A stretch of 7,317 bases of DNA from Bacteroidales bacterium UBA1769 (GTDB lineage Bacteria > Bacteroidota > Bacteroidia > Bacteroidales > UBA932): positions 1-7,317 of the forward strand of contig DCGV01000079.1 in the NCBI GenBank assembly GCA_002314725.1, written 5' to 3'. Under the pieces are notes generated by a model. It did not search any database. It saw only the letters and a list, made by a program, of their open reading frames with translations, and was not told the DNA's origin. Below are positions 1-5,663 of the stretch, piece after piece; the first letter of the stretch is position 1; every line of letters starts with the position of its first letter. The position numbers were made by a program, and so were the translations under genes.

Positions 1-31
1 TTTCGTTAATAGAGAGAAAATTCCAAATAAT

Positions 32-63
32 TTTGGTTTATATTATAAACTTGTTTATATTTG
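32..63 (+). promoter_or_regulatory. Bacteroidetes-type promoter for the membrane protein/regulator operon
   Basis: The -33 element TTTG (32-35) is separated by exactly 20 nt from the -7 element TATATTTG (56-63). This matches the Bacteroidetes primary sigma factor consensus TTTG-N19/21-TAnnTTTG. Transcription would start near 70 and give an A/T-rich leader of roughly 68 nt before the start codon at 138. The call rests on the match and spacing only. Confidence 0.7.
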
Positions 64-80
64 CAAAGAAGTAAACAAGT
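44..80. promoter_or_regulatory. Dyad-symmetric operator candidate over the -7 element
   Basis: Two overlapping dyads share the half-site TTGTTTA. The first is the perfect palindrome TATAAAC-TT-GTTTATA (44-59). The second is a 9-bp inverted repeat, ACTTGTTTA (49-57) and TAAACAAGT (72-80), spanning the -7 box and predicted start site. A dimeric winged-helix repressor bound here would block transcription. The regulator encoded by the second gene of the operon is the obvious candidate ligand, which is inference. Confidence 0.45.
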
Positions 81-137
81 ATATGCGCAGTGCTTTTTAG
101 CTTCAAATAACAGTTTATCAATACTTTAATCAAATTT

Positions 138-668
138 ATGGAACAGAATTCTCAAATGACGGCTGAACAAAGTCTACAAGTCATTAATGAAACATTAAAC
201 AACAATCGACGCGAGATTATCAAGAATAGCGGCAGTTATTTCATCCTTTGGGGATGCGTTCTCTTCTTGGTTGCTATGTCGGTATTATTGTTGTGGGGAC
301 GCACAGGTTCTCCGGTCTGGAATTTCCTATGGTTTTTGATACCGCTTGTCGGATATCCACTCGCTTCATTGATATACAAGAAGTCCAGTACGATTCCCAG
401 TAGTTTTGTCGGCAACCTTCTTGGTTGGAGTTGGAGTGCTTTCGGAGCATTCTCAATCATCCTCTCAGTATGTGCTATACTATGGGCACCAATGAGCCTC
501 ACATTGGTAATCATTATACTTTTTGGCTTTACCGAATCAATGTCAGGGATTATCCTGAAGAATTGGCCAATAATCATTGCTGGCCTGCTCACCGGAATCA
601 TAGGTGCAGTTGTGGCCGGGGTTATCCTGACGTTGACCGGAGTACTGATCAAATTCATCAAGAAATAG
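138..668 (+). CDS. Small multi-pass membrane protein of unknown function
   Basis: The product is 176 aa. The N-terminal 35 or so residues are hydrophilic and polar (rich in Q, N and E, with an NNNRREIIK stretch) and probably cytosolic. They are followed by about five hydrophobic segments, near residues 34-53, 61-80, 92-116, 118-137 and 143-170, ending in a basic tail FIKK. This is an integral inner-membrane protein with no recognisable catalytic motif. The ATG at 138 follows the promoter at 32-63; an internal Met at codon 7 is a weaker alternative start. The stop codon is 3 nt before the start of a winged-helix regulator, so the two are co-transcribed. Pairs of this kind (short membrane protein plus small wHTH regulator) recur in Bacteroidetes, and the membrane protein may be the regulator's output or sensor partner, which is inference. 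It appears intact, in contrast to its neighbour. Confidence 0.85.
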   Translation: MEQNSQMTAEQSLQVINETLNNNRREIIKNSGSYFILWGCVLFLVAMSVLLLWGRTGSPVWNFLWFLIPLVGYPLASLIYKKSSTIPSSFVGNLLGWSWSAFGAFSIILSVCAILWAPMSLTLVIIILFGFTESMSGIILKNWPIIIAGLLTGIIGAVVAGVILTLTGVLIKFIKK

Positions 669-671
669 CCA

Positions 672-935
672 ATGTTCAAGAAACTCAATCCATTACTTCA
701 TTCCGAATTAAGGCTTACTGCAATGTCAATTCTTGTCAGCGTGGATGAGGCTGACTTCGTATATCTGCGAAAACAGACGGAATCTACATCCGGCAACCTC
801 AGTGTCCAACTTGACAAACTAAGCGAAGCCGACTCTCTCGCCAAGTCTATGACCTGGCCGCTGGATCTGGCGCATTACTATATTCAGGTTTGGAGGCATG
901 CGTCTCACGTGCAAAAACGCTATTTTTGTACGTGA
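672..935 (+). pseudogene. Winged-helix transcriptional regulator with a lost C-terminus
   Basis: The frame encodes 87 aa. Residues 1-53 match the start of the small Bacteroidetes winged-helix (MarR/PadR-like) regulators: LNPLLHSELRL, then VDEADFVYLRKQT and the recognition-helix stretch GNLSVQLDKLSEA. In family members this is followed by a GYI-type turn, the beta-hairpin wing and a C-terminal dimerisation helix, for roughly 90-100 aa in total. Here, from residue 54 (about nt 831), the sequence becomes unrelated (DSLAKSMTWPLDLA onwards) and reads into a 17-bp inverted repeat before stopping. The wing and dimer helix are therefore missing, and the protein is unlikely to regulate normally. Reading the other two plus frames after 831 does not restore family sequence, so this is replacement or insertion and not a simple frameshift. 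It starts 3 nt after the membrane protein gene and shares its promoter. A divergent but functional short protein remains possible. Confidence 0.7.
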
Positions 936-939
936 GACG
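901..939. repeat. 17-bp near-perfect inverted repeat
   Basis: The left arm 901-917 (CGTCTCACGTGCAAAAA) and right arm 923-939 (TTTTTGTACGTGAGACG) are complementary at 16 of 17 positions, with the 5-nt loop CGCTA. The GC-rich ends are outside and the A/T tract is against the loop, opposite to an intrinsic terminator. It lies just inside the sequence that replaced the 3' end of the winged-helix gene. It could be a recombinase binding site, a paired transposon end or a dispersed intergenic repeat; the sequence does not decide among these. Confidence 0.7.
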
Positions 940-977
940 ATATCTTTATATGGCAAAATTCCAGAATAGATCGCAAT

Positions 978-1036
978 CGTGGAGAAAGATGGGGATTTGG
1001 CCACCTTCGGTGTCCACATCCCTGTCTCCTTGCCGG
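978..1036. repeat. Degenerate tRNA-3'-end/att-like hairpin
   Basis: The arm near 979-1003 (GGAGA, then GATGGGGATT, then GGCCACC) pairs imperfectly with 1007-1029 (GGTGTCC, then TCCCTGTC, then TCC) around a TTC loop. The left arm aligns with the attachment region at 1197-1221: both have GGAGA, TGRGGGATT and GCCACCTTCG in order, with small insertions. The right arm on the plus strand (ATCCCTGTCTCC, then TTGC) resembles a tRNA acceptor end. No full cloverleaf is present. It is best read as an old attachment-site remnant. Confidence 0.4.
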
Positions 1037-1073
1037 AGGGGCCCTTGCAAAACACTGATAATCAATGAATCAC

Positions 1074-1095
1074 GCCCCTGTGGGGCTATTTTGTT
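1074..1095 (+). terminator. Intrinsic terminator, plus strand
   Basis: The hairpin GCCCC (1074-1078), loop TGT, GGGGC (1082-1086) is followed by the T-rich run TATTTTGTT (1087-1095). It would stop rightward transcripts coming from the membrane protein operon side and so insulates the element from host readthrough. Confidence 0.6.
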
Positions 1096-1140
1096 CATGG
1101 CTGTACCCTTATGAAAGCAAGCTTTCAACGGGTACACCCA

Positions 1141-1175
1141 CAAACAAAATCAACCTCGCCAAAGCGAGGTTGATT
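1141..1175 (-). terminator. Intrinsic terminator downstream of the displaced tRNA end
   Basis: There is a perfect 12-bp stem: AATCAACCTCGC (1148-1159), loop CAAA, GCGAGGTTGATT (1164-1175). On the minus strand it is followed by TTGTTTG. It lies 3' of the tRNA fragment at 1194-1211 in that gene's orientation, and is most simply the original tRNA transcript terminator left on the chromosomal side. Read on the plus strand, it is followed by a poorer T tract. Confidence 0.65.
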
Positions 1176-1193
1176 CATTGATTTTCAGTATTT

Positions 1194-1211
1194 TGCGGAG
1201 AGTGAGGGATT
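1194..1211 (-). other. Displaced tRNA 3' end, probable attL core (tRNA-Ser-like)
   Basis: On the minus strand this reads AATCCCTCACTCTCCGCA. It contains the 3' part of the T loop (AAT), the 3' strand of the T stem (CCCTC), an acceptor strand (ACTCTCC) able to pair with GGAGAGT, the discriminator G and CA. This fits a serine tRNA; a leucine tRNA is the main alternative. The expected T-loop and 5' T-stem sequence does not follow: the plus strand runs on as GCCACCTTCG. The rest of the tRNA is absent, as expected for the short duplication left by a tyrosine recombinase that integrates into tRNA 3' ends. The integrase gene lies 143 bp away and reads into the element. Confidence 0.65.
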
Positions 1212-1297
1212 GCCACCTTCGTTTTTATTGGTTTCACAAAGTTACATAAACAATTGAAATACAACATAATAAGTATAGCATAGTTTCCTGCGATTTA

Positions 1298-1329
1298 TTT
1301 GGATATATCAAATAGTGTGCGTAAATTTG
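1298..1329 (+). promoter_or_regulatory. Integrase promoter
   Basis: TTTG (1298-1301) is followed, after 20 nt, by TAAATTTG (1322-1329), a full match to the Bacteroidetes consensus. The predicted transcription start near 1336 gives a leader of about 19 nt before the start codon at 1355. The -7 element lies inside a short tandem repeat (1317-1342), so a protein bound there could control integrase expression. Confidence 0.65.
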
Positions 1330-1342
1330 TGCGTATAAATTT
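1317..1342. repeat. Short tandem repeat over the integrase -7 box
   Basis: GTGCGTAAATTT (1317-1328) is directly followed by GTGCGTATAAATTT (1329-1342), differing by a 2-nt insertion. Its position between the attachment core and the integrase start suits an arm-type integrase or excisionase binding site. The sequence shows only the repeat. Confidence 0.45.
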
Positions 1343-1354
1343 TGGGAATCTACT

Positions 1355-2707
1355 ATGCCTGTCAAGTATTATTTGGAAAAACGGCCAAACAAAAAGATGG
1401 AGCACCCAATCAGACTCTCGGCCGTAGTCAAAGGTGTAAGAATCCTCTCAACAACAGGATTCAGTGTGAAAAAGGAATCGTGGGATGACGCCTCAATGAG
1501 GGTCAAGGTTCACCAGACGAATTCCAAAAAGCAAACGTCAGCTTTCATCAATCGCTGGCTGAACGGGATTGAAGGTGTTGTTCTTGAATTTGAGAACACT
1601 TGCCGGGTCAGGCCTTCCGTCGAGAAGGTTAAGGAAATTATCAATAGCTATAATCCCGATGTAAATCCTGATGACGAAGATCTGGATGAGAACGGCGAGC
1701 CAATCGACAACACGCCAAAGCGCCCGTCAGCCATTCAGTACTTTGACGAATTCCGCAGGGAACAGAGCATCTCAAACCAATGGACTTCCGGCACTATGGA
1801 ATGCTGGGCAGCTTTCCGCAAGCATCTTCTCGCAGTCGCAAAAGGCAACTCCTTTGACTTCTTCAATGATGATGGCATCAACGCATTTGTCCGTTATCTC
1901 CGTGTCCGCGCCAAGATGGAAGAGAAGACGGTTCAGAAGCACTACCTCAACCTTCGCTGGTTCATCAACTGGGCTGTGAGGAAAGGATATGCCACAAATC
2001 GTGAAATCGGGATGGTGCAGCCGAAGTTCAAGGTGATCGAAAAGCCGGTCATCTTCCTAACGAAGGATGAGCTGATGAAGGTCTATAAATATGAGATTCC
2101 GGCAAATGGAACGAAAGTTATCCTTCACAATTACGAAGGGGAAGAATACGAAAAAGTAGTTCACGATGCTACAGCTCTCGCCAAGACCAGGGATATGTTC
2201 TGCTTCTGTGCCTTCACCAGCCTCCGTTATTCCGATATGGCAGCTCTCAAGCGCACAGACATTAATGGAGACTACATCTACGTCACCACGCAGAAAACTA
2301 ACGACCGACTGCCTATCAACCTCAATTCATTCGCAAAGGAGATTCTTGACAAGTACAAGGATTGCAAGTTCCCGAACGGCACTGCGCTTCCGGTAATTTC
2401 CAACCAGAAGATGAACGAGTATCTGAAGGATATCTGCGAATTGTGCGAAATCAATGATCCAATTACCAGGGTATGTTTCCGTGCCGGGCAGAGAGAGGAA
2501 ACGACTCAGGCGAAATACGAACTCATCGGCACCCACGCAGGCCGCCGTACTTTCATCTGTTTCGCTTTGTCATCCGGCATTCCTCCACAGGTGGTGATGA
2601 AATGGACTGGACACTGCGATTACAAGGCAATGAAGCCATATATTGACATAGCAGAGAAGGTAAAAGCGGAACAAATGGCAATTTTTGAGAACGGTCTGAA
2701 ACTTTGA
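1355..2707 (+). CDS. int: Tyrosine recombinase/integrase
   Basis: This 450-aa enzyme catalyses site-specific integration and excision of the element through a 3'-phosphotyrosine intermediate. Residues 1-95 form an arm-type DNA-binding domain with the pattern seen in Bacteroidetes integrases (a beta-rich start, then GFSVKKESWDD). An acidic linker (about 104-118) precedes a SAM-like core-binding domain (about 125-220). The catalytic domain (about 232-440) has every expected residue: Arg291 in TSLRYSDM, Lys314 in the TTQKTNDR beta-hairpin, His394-x-x-Arg397 in GTHAGRR, His420 in KWTGHCDY and the nucleophile Tyr429 in KPYID. Length and motifs are normal, so it should be active. The ATG at 1355 sits about 19 nt after a predicted transcription start. 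It lies next to a displaced tRNA 3' end, the usual arrangement for an integrase beside its att site. Xis, if any, is more likely the small HTH protein at 5690-5989 than a product of this transcript. Confidence 0.96.
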   Translation: MPVKYYLEKRPNKKMEHPIRLSAVVKGVRILSTTGFSVKKESWDDASMRVKVHQTNSKKQTSAFINRWLNGIEGVVLEFENTCRVRPSVEKVKEIINSYNPDVNPDDEDLDENGEPIDNTPKRPSAIQYFDEFRREQSISNQWTSGTMECWAAFRKHLLAVAKGNSFDFFNDDGINAFVRYLRVRAKMEEKTVQKHYLNLRWFINWAVRKGYATNREIGMVQPKFKVIEKPVIFLTKDELMKVYKYEIPANGTKVILHNYEGEEYEKVVHDATALAKTRDMFCFCAFTSLRYSDMAALKRTDINGDYIYVTTQKTNDRLPINLNSFAKEILDKYKDCKFPNGTALPVISNQKMNEYLKDICELCEINDPITRVCFRAGQREETTQAKYELIGTHAGRRTFICFALSSGIPPQVVMKWTGHCDYKAMKPYIDIAEKVKAEQMAIFENGLKL

Positions 2708-2723
2708 TGGATACAAGCATAAT

Positions 2724-2779
2724 GTTCGCCATCGGCGAACGATTGTAAAAAAGATTCGGTCGCCATTGGCGGCCGTTTC
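2724..2779 (+). terminator. Tandem hairpins after the integrase gene
   Basis: Hairpin 1 is GTTCGCC (2724-2730), loop ATC, GGCGAAC (2734-2740). Hairpin 2 is CGGTCGCC (2757-2764), loop ATT, GGCGGCCG (2768-2775), with one G-T pair, followed by TTTCT. Both share the core TCGCCATYGGCG, so the strands can also pair across hairpins. The second is the better plus-strand terminator and separates the integrase from the 878-aa gene, which has its own promoter element. Confidence 0.6.
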
Positions 2780-2855
2780 TGCATTCTACGCTATTCATTT
2801 GAAGGTTGTAAATAAATGTTGAAAAGTCATTAAAGGTCAGAGCAAAACAAATCGC

Positions 2856-2863
2856 TATCTTTG
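2856..2863 (+). promoter_or_regulatory. -7 box for the 878-aa gene
   Basis: TATCTTTG matches TAnnTTTG. No good TTTG is found 19-21 nt upstream (TTAAAG is the closest), so only half of the promoter is supported. The predicted start near 2870 leaves a leader of about 22 nt before the ATG at 2892, the same short-leader layout as the integrase gene. Confidence 0.5.
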
Positions 2864-2891
2864 GAGAGGGAATCAAAAAATCACATAATAT

Positions 2892-5528
2892 ATGGACCGC
2901 GTAATTGAAATGCTGAATAAGTATGTCGACACTTGTGCGACTTGTTTTTCTTTTATTACTGGGCGTTGTGGATATGTAGATGAGAGCGTCAATCATAGAA
3001 TGGTTGGCGAAGATGAATATTTCATGATGGACGAAGATGAAAGGAATGCATATTCGACGCAGATAAGCCACCAGCCTTGTCAAGAACAGATAATCGAACC
3101 AGTTCTATTAAAGAATATCGCCGAATGCTTGAATGATGCGGATATATATCTTACTGAAGATTGGCTTGTTACCACTATTTCAAAACTATATGCAGTAAAA
3201 ACGAAAGTTGAGCAGAAGGATGATCTGTTCAGAAACAGGTTCGTTGGCCCAATTCATAACGCCATTGAAGCGATTTTGGCGAAAATAGATATGGTCTTTC
3301 TTCAAGAGCACATTGAGATAAGGGAATTTGTTGAGATGGCAGGCCTTGATTACGACAGGTATTCTTGTATGAGTAAAATATGCCCACTGCCCTTTATCAA
3401 ACGTTATGAGAAAAAGGCAAAACCTTTCGCCGATGAAGGCGAGCCTCAACTGCCACCAGTTCCCGAACTGGAATATTTAGATACAAAACCATCGAAAGGC
3501 CAAAATAAGTCCCAAGAAAAAGCTAACGCTGACCTGCCACAAAAATACCATCTGGAAATCCCCAAGAACATATCAGCGGTAGACGAGCTCATATTAAGAT
3601 TCGGAGGTTGGGATGGAAGTCATCCAATTACAGCCTTGCTAATCAAGGCTGGTTATGGTCAATTTGTTTGGGGTGATATGTGGGAAATTGAGGGTATTTC
3701 ACAAGAACAGTGGGCTGACGTTCATTCTGAAGAATGGAAGCGCTTCGAATACACCAGATTCGATGAACTGCGGGAAGAGATGTCTGCGGAAATCAAGAAA
3801 AGAGTAGGTGACGAATTGGAACTCAAGAAATACATCTGCGGCCTCATTACTCCCTTCGACAGATATCAGTATTATGGACATATCATGACTGATATCCGAG
3901 AGATTATTGAAGCCAGGGCATTTATTGATTGTTTCTCGGAACAATTTTTCCGTTCGTCTGACGAGTATATCCCAATATGGAAAAAGATGGTCGAGGGAAT
4001 GAGAGAAAAGTATCCCGATGAAGATTTCTCTGAAGATGATTATCTCGTGGCTTTGTACAAAGAAGCGGATAATATGTTGAAGGGTTCGACTCCGGATTCA
4101 GAGCATCCAGAAGCAGTGGCTTATGATATCAGGAGAGAACTGCCCGAGAAATTTGCAGGAATGATAGCAGGTTGTTTGCTCGAAAACGGAGCGAAGAAGG
4201 AATATATGGATTATCAAGATATGTGCGGTGTGGACCTGGTTCCTCATTTGACATCAACAGAGGTCGCAATGGCTATGAATTGGACAGAGGGACTGGTGTT
4301 TTCGTATAATCCCAAACGGGTGGTTGAGTCAGGTTGTGAATTATGTCAGACCAATGAAGTGGATAATTACGATAGGGAGTCAACAGATGCAATACTCGCT
4401 GGGAGACCGGCAACGGAACATTTTCTGTCATTATACTGCAACAATACAATAGCAAAATACTTGTGGGCGATAACTGGACTTCTGGGATTTGAACCTGATT
4501 TTTCAATCAGGAACTGGAATTATGATGAAATCCATAGCGAGGAAGATCTGAAAATGTACCAAGAGGACTTTGTTTTTCCTCAATTCAAGAGATTCAAGGA
4601 ACTCGTTTCGGAAATATCTCGCAAAATAAAGGAACTGAAATCGGATAGTGTTGAACTTGACAACTATGTATTTTCATTGTTGAGGCCGCTTGCTTCAATT
4701 TGCGAATATATATACCCAGTTCCTTCGGATTGGAGGCACAGGCGTGGAGCAAAGGCTATTGTGCTGTTTGCGACAGCCAGACAGTATGATATTGATGAAT
4801 TTGGCAATATGTGGAGGGAAGTGGCCGACTGCGTCTCAAGGAATCCCGGACAACACTCAACTTCTACATCAACGTTACCGGAGATTTTCTACAAATCATA
4901 TCAAGACTGCGCAGATGGAATAAGAATCCCTATCAATGACGGTGACGCCGCAAAGGTCTCAGGCATTATCGATTCTTTGAATATATATGCGTCGATAATT
5001 GAAGGGGCATTACTGAAGAATGGTGTCAAAACCGACTTAATTTATTACCAGGAATCATCCGGTATTATCGCTGCTCCTGTATTAGAGGATTGGATGATTG
5101 CAAACCACCTCGGTTGGACGGAAGCTCAAGTTGAAACATATTTCAAAAAGTATAAGCATAGACGGTCGATGCCAAATGACAACGATAATCAGTCTGAGGC
5201 ATCAACGGATAAAGGAACAACTGGGGTATCGTTTGGCGACATTGAAATGGTGCCTGAGGAATTTCGTTCTCCTAAAGCAATAAAGATTTGGGAGAAGGCT
5301 TTTGAAAAAGGATTCATAGATGCAAATTTCAAATTCATAGGGAAGAGAACGGAATTGGCGATGTTTGCCGCTAATTTATCACACGCTTTGTTTGGAACGA
5401 ATAACTGGATTGCCATTCAGAGGTGGAACGACTATAAATATTACGCAAAGACATACGGAGAGATTTCTGGAAAAACAATAGATCAGCAGACAAAACGCAT
5501 ACAAGAGATTATTGAACTCTTTGAATAA
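2892..5528 (+). CDS. Large unrecognised protein with internal tandem duplication
   Basis: I do not recognise a named family for this 878-aa protein. It is soluble, with no signal peptide or clear membrane segment, and is rich in acidic and aromatic residues. The N-terminal part (1-175) has a CATC pair at 15-18 and a further Cys26. A Pro/Lys/Gln linker covers about 180-222. Residues about 285-475 and 565-753 are diverged copies of one unit. Paired landmarks are ELELKKYICGLITP and SVELDNYVFSLLRP, IWKKMVEGM and MWREVADCV, then GCLLENGAKKEYMDYQ and GALLKNGVKTDLIYYQ, each copy ending in a helix containing [NG]WTE. A disordered stretch (755-778) leads to a C-terminal helical domain (779-878). No Walker, nuclease or methylase motif is visible. 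It has its own -7 box, lower GC than the integrase and ATPase genes, and stands alone between integrase and control region, a position that suits cargo. A defence or host-interaction role is speculation. Confidence 0.9.
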   Translation: MDRVIEMLNKYVDTCATCFSFITGRCGYVDESVNHRMVGEDEYFMMDEDERNAYSTQISHQPCQEQIIEPVLLKNIAECLNDADIYLTEDWLVTTISKLYAVKTKVEQKDDLFRNRFVGPIHNAIEAILAKIDMVFLQEHIEIREFVEMAGLDYDRYSCMSKICPLPFIKRYEKKAKPFADEGEPQLPPVPELEYLDTKPSKGQNKSQEKANADLPQKYHLEIPKNISAVDELILRFGGWDGSHPITALLIKAGYGQFVWGDMWEIEGISQEQWADVHSEEWKRFEYTRFDELREEMSAEIKKRVGDELELKKYICGLITPFDRYQYYGHIMTDIREIIEARAFIDCFSEQFFRSSDEYIPIWKKMVEGMREKYPDEDFSEDDYLVALYKEADNMLKGSTPDSEHPEAVAYDIRRELPEKFAGMIAGCLLENGAKKEYMDYQDMCGVDLVPHLTSTEVAMAMNWTEGLVFSYNPKRVVESGCELCQTNEVDNYDRESTDAILAGRPATEHFLSLYCNNTIAKYLWAITGLLGFEPDFSIRNWNYDEIHSEEDLKMYQEDFVFPQFKRFKELVSEISRKIKELKSDSVELDNYVFSLLRPLASICEYIYPVPSDWRHRRGAKAIVLFATARQYDIDEFGNMWREVADCVSRNPGQHSTSTSTLPEIFYKSYQDCADGIRIPINDGDAAKVSGIIDSLNIYASIIEGALLKNGVKTDLIYYQESSGIIAAPVLEDWMIANHLGWTEAQVETYFKKYKHRRSMPNDNDNQSEASTDKGTTGVSFGDIEMVPEEFRSPKAIKIWEKAFEKGFIDANFKFIGKRTELAMFAANLSHALFGTNNWIAIQRWNDYKYYAKTYGEISGKTIDQQTKRIQEIIELFE

Positions 5529-5555
5529 CCTTCGAATCTAAAAAAGGTTATTTTC
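5524..5555 (+). terminator. Possible weak terminator over the stop codon of the 878-aa gene
   Basis: AATAACCTT (5524-5532) and AAGGTTATT (5544-5552) form a 9-bp stem with an 11-nt A-rich loop, followed by TTCC. The stop codon TAA (5526-5528) lies in the left arm. The stem is AT-rich and the T tract short, so termination would be inefficient. Readthrough into the downstream cassette is possible. Confidence 0.35.
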
Positions 5556-5597
5556 CGTTACTTGCCGTTATCACCGTTACTCTAACGATGGTAACGG
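5555..5597. repeat. CGTTA iteron-like cluster
   Basis: Three direct copies of CCGTTAC/T start at 5555, 5565 and 5574, about one helical turn apart. Two inverted copies follow, TAACG (5583-5587) and GTAACGG (5591-5597). The outer CCGTTAC (5574-5580) and GTAACGG also form a hairpin. Such spacing places the sites on one face of the helix, typical of a multimeric DNA-binding protein at an operator, excision site or origin. The DUF3853-like protein encoded just downstream, or the HTH-bearing ATPase, are the natural candidates (inference). Confidence 0.55.
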
Positions 5598-5628
5598 CCT
5601 TATCTTATTTTATTCCCCCAACTTGCAC

Positions 5629-5663
5629 GTTGAAATTTCAACAACCGCATGGTGCACCGTGCT
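5629..5663. promoter_or_regulatory. Two adjacent dyads, operator candidates
   Basis: GTTGAAATTTCAAC (5629-5642) is a perfect 14-bp palindrome. Six nucleotides later, GCATGGTGCACCGTGC (5648-5663) is palindromic except for one base pair. Both lie between the CGTTA cluster and the start codon at 5690. I see no TAnnTTTG box in this interval, so the promoter of the cassette is not identified. Confidence 0.45.

Larger units (their letters stand above)
1047..1196. repeat. Large nested imperfect palindrome flanking two convergent terminators
   Basis: The outer arms 1047-1072 and 1171-1196 are complementary at 24 of 26 positions. Inner arms 1088-1108 and 1130-1150 match at 18 of 21. The centre is a hairpin, TGAAAGC (1112-1118) and GCTTTCA (1121-1127). 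Between outer and inner arms each side carries its own terminator-like hairpin, and those two hairpins differ in sequence. The arms are therefore two diverged inverted copies of one module: a 26-nt tract, a terminator and a 21-nt tract ending in TGTACCC. Confidence 0.7.

Noticed and set aside
236..688. 150-aa minus-strand frame opposite the membrane protein
   Set aside because: The plus-strand gene has a consensus promoter and coherent membrane topology; the minus frame is its complement shadow.
901..939. Intrinsic terminator
   Set aside because: The A/T tract is inside the stem next to the loop, not after it, and no T run follows the right arm.
979..1036. A complete plus-strand tRNA gene
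   Set aside because: Only a hairpin with acceptor-like ends can be drawn; no anticodon arm, D arm or proper T loop is present.
819..1114. Short overlapping open frames on both strands between the wHTH gene and the tRNA fragment
   Set aside because: They cross the inverted repeats and terminators, lack promoters and show no family resemblance. Open frames on both strands here are explained by the palindromic composition.
2892..2980. Zinc-binding domain at the start of the 878-aa protein
   Set aside because: Only one CxxC pair and one further cysteine are present nearby, with no second ligand pair at a convincing distance.
2553..3083. 176-aa minus-strand frame spanning the integrase 3' end and the start of the 878-aa gene
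   Set aside because: It runs antisense through the integrase catalytic motifs, a terminator pair and a promoter box; it is a shadow frame.
5555..5597. CRISPR array
   Set aside because: Units are only 7 nt at 9-10 nt spacing with some inverted; repeats and spacers are far too short.
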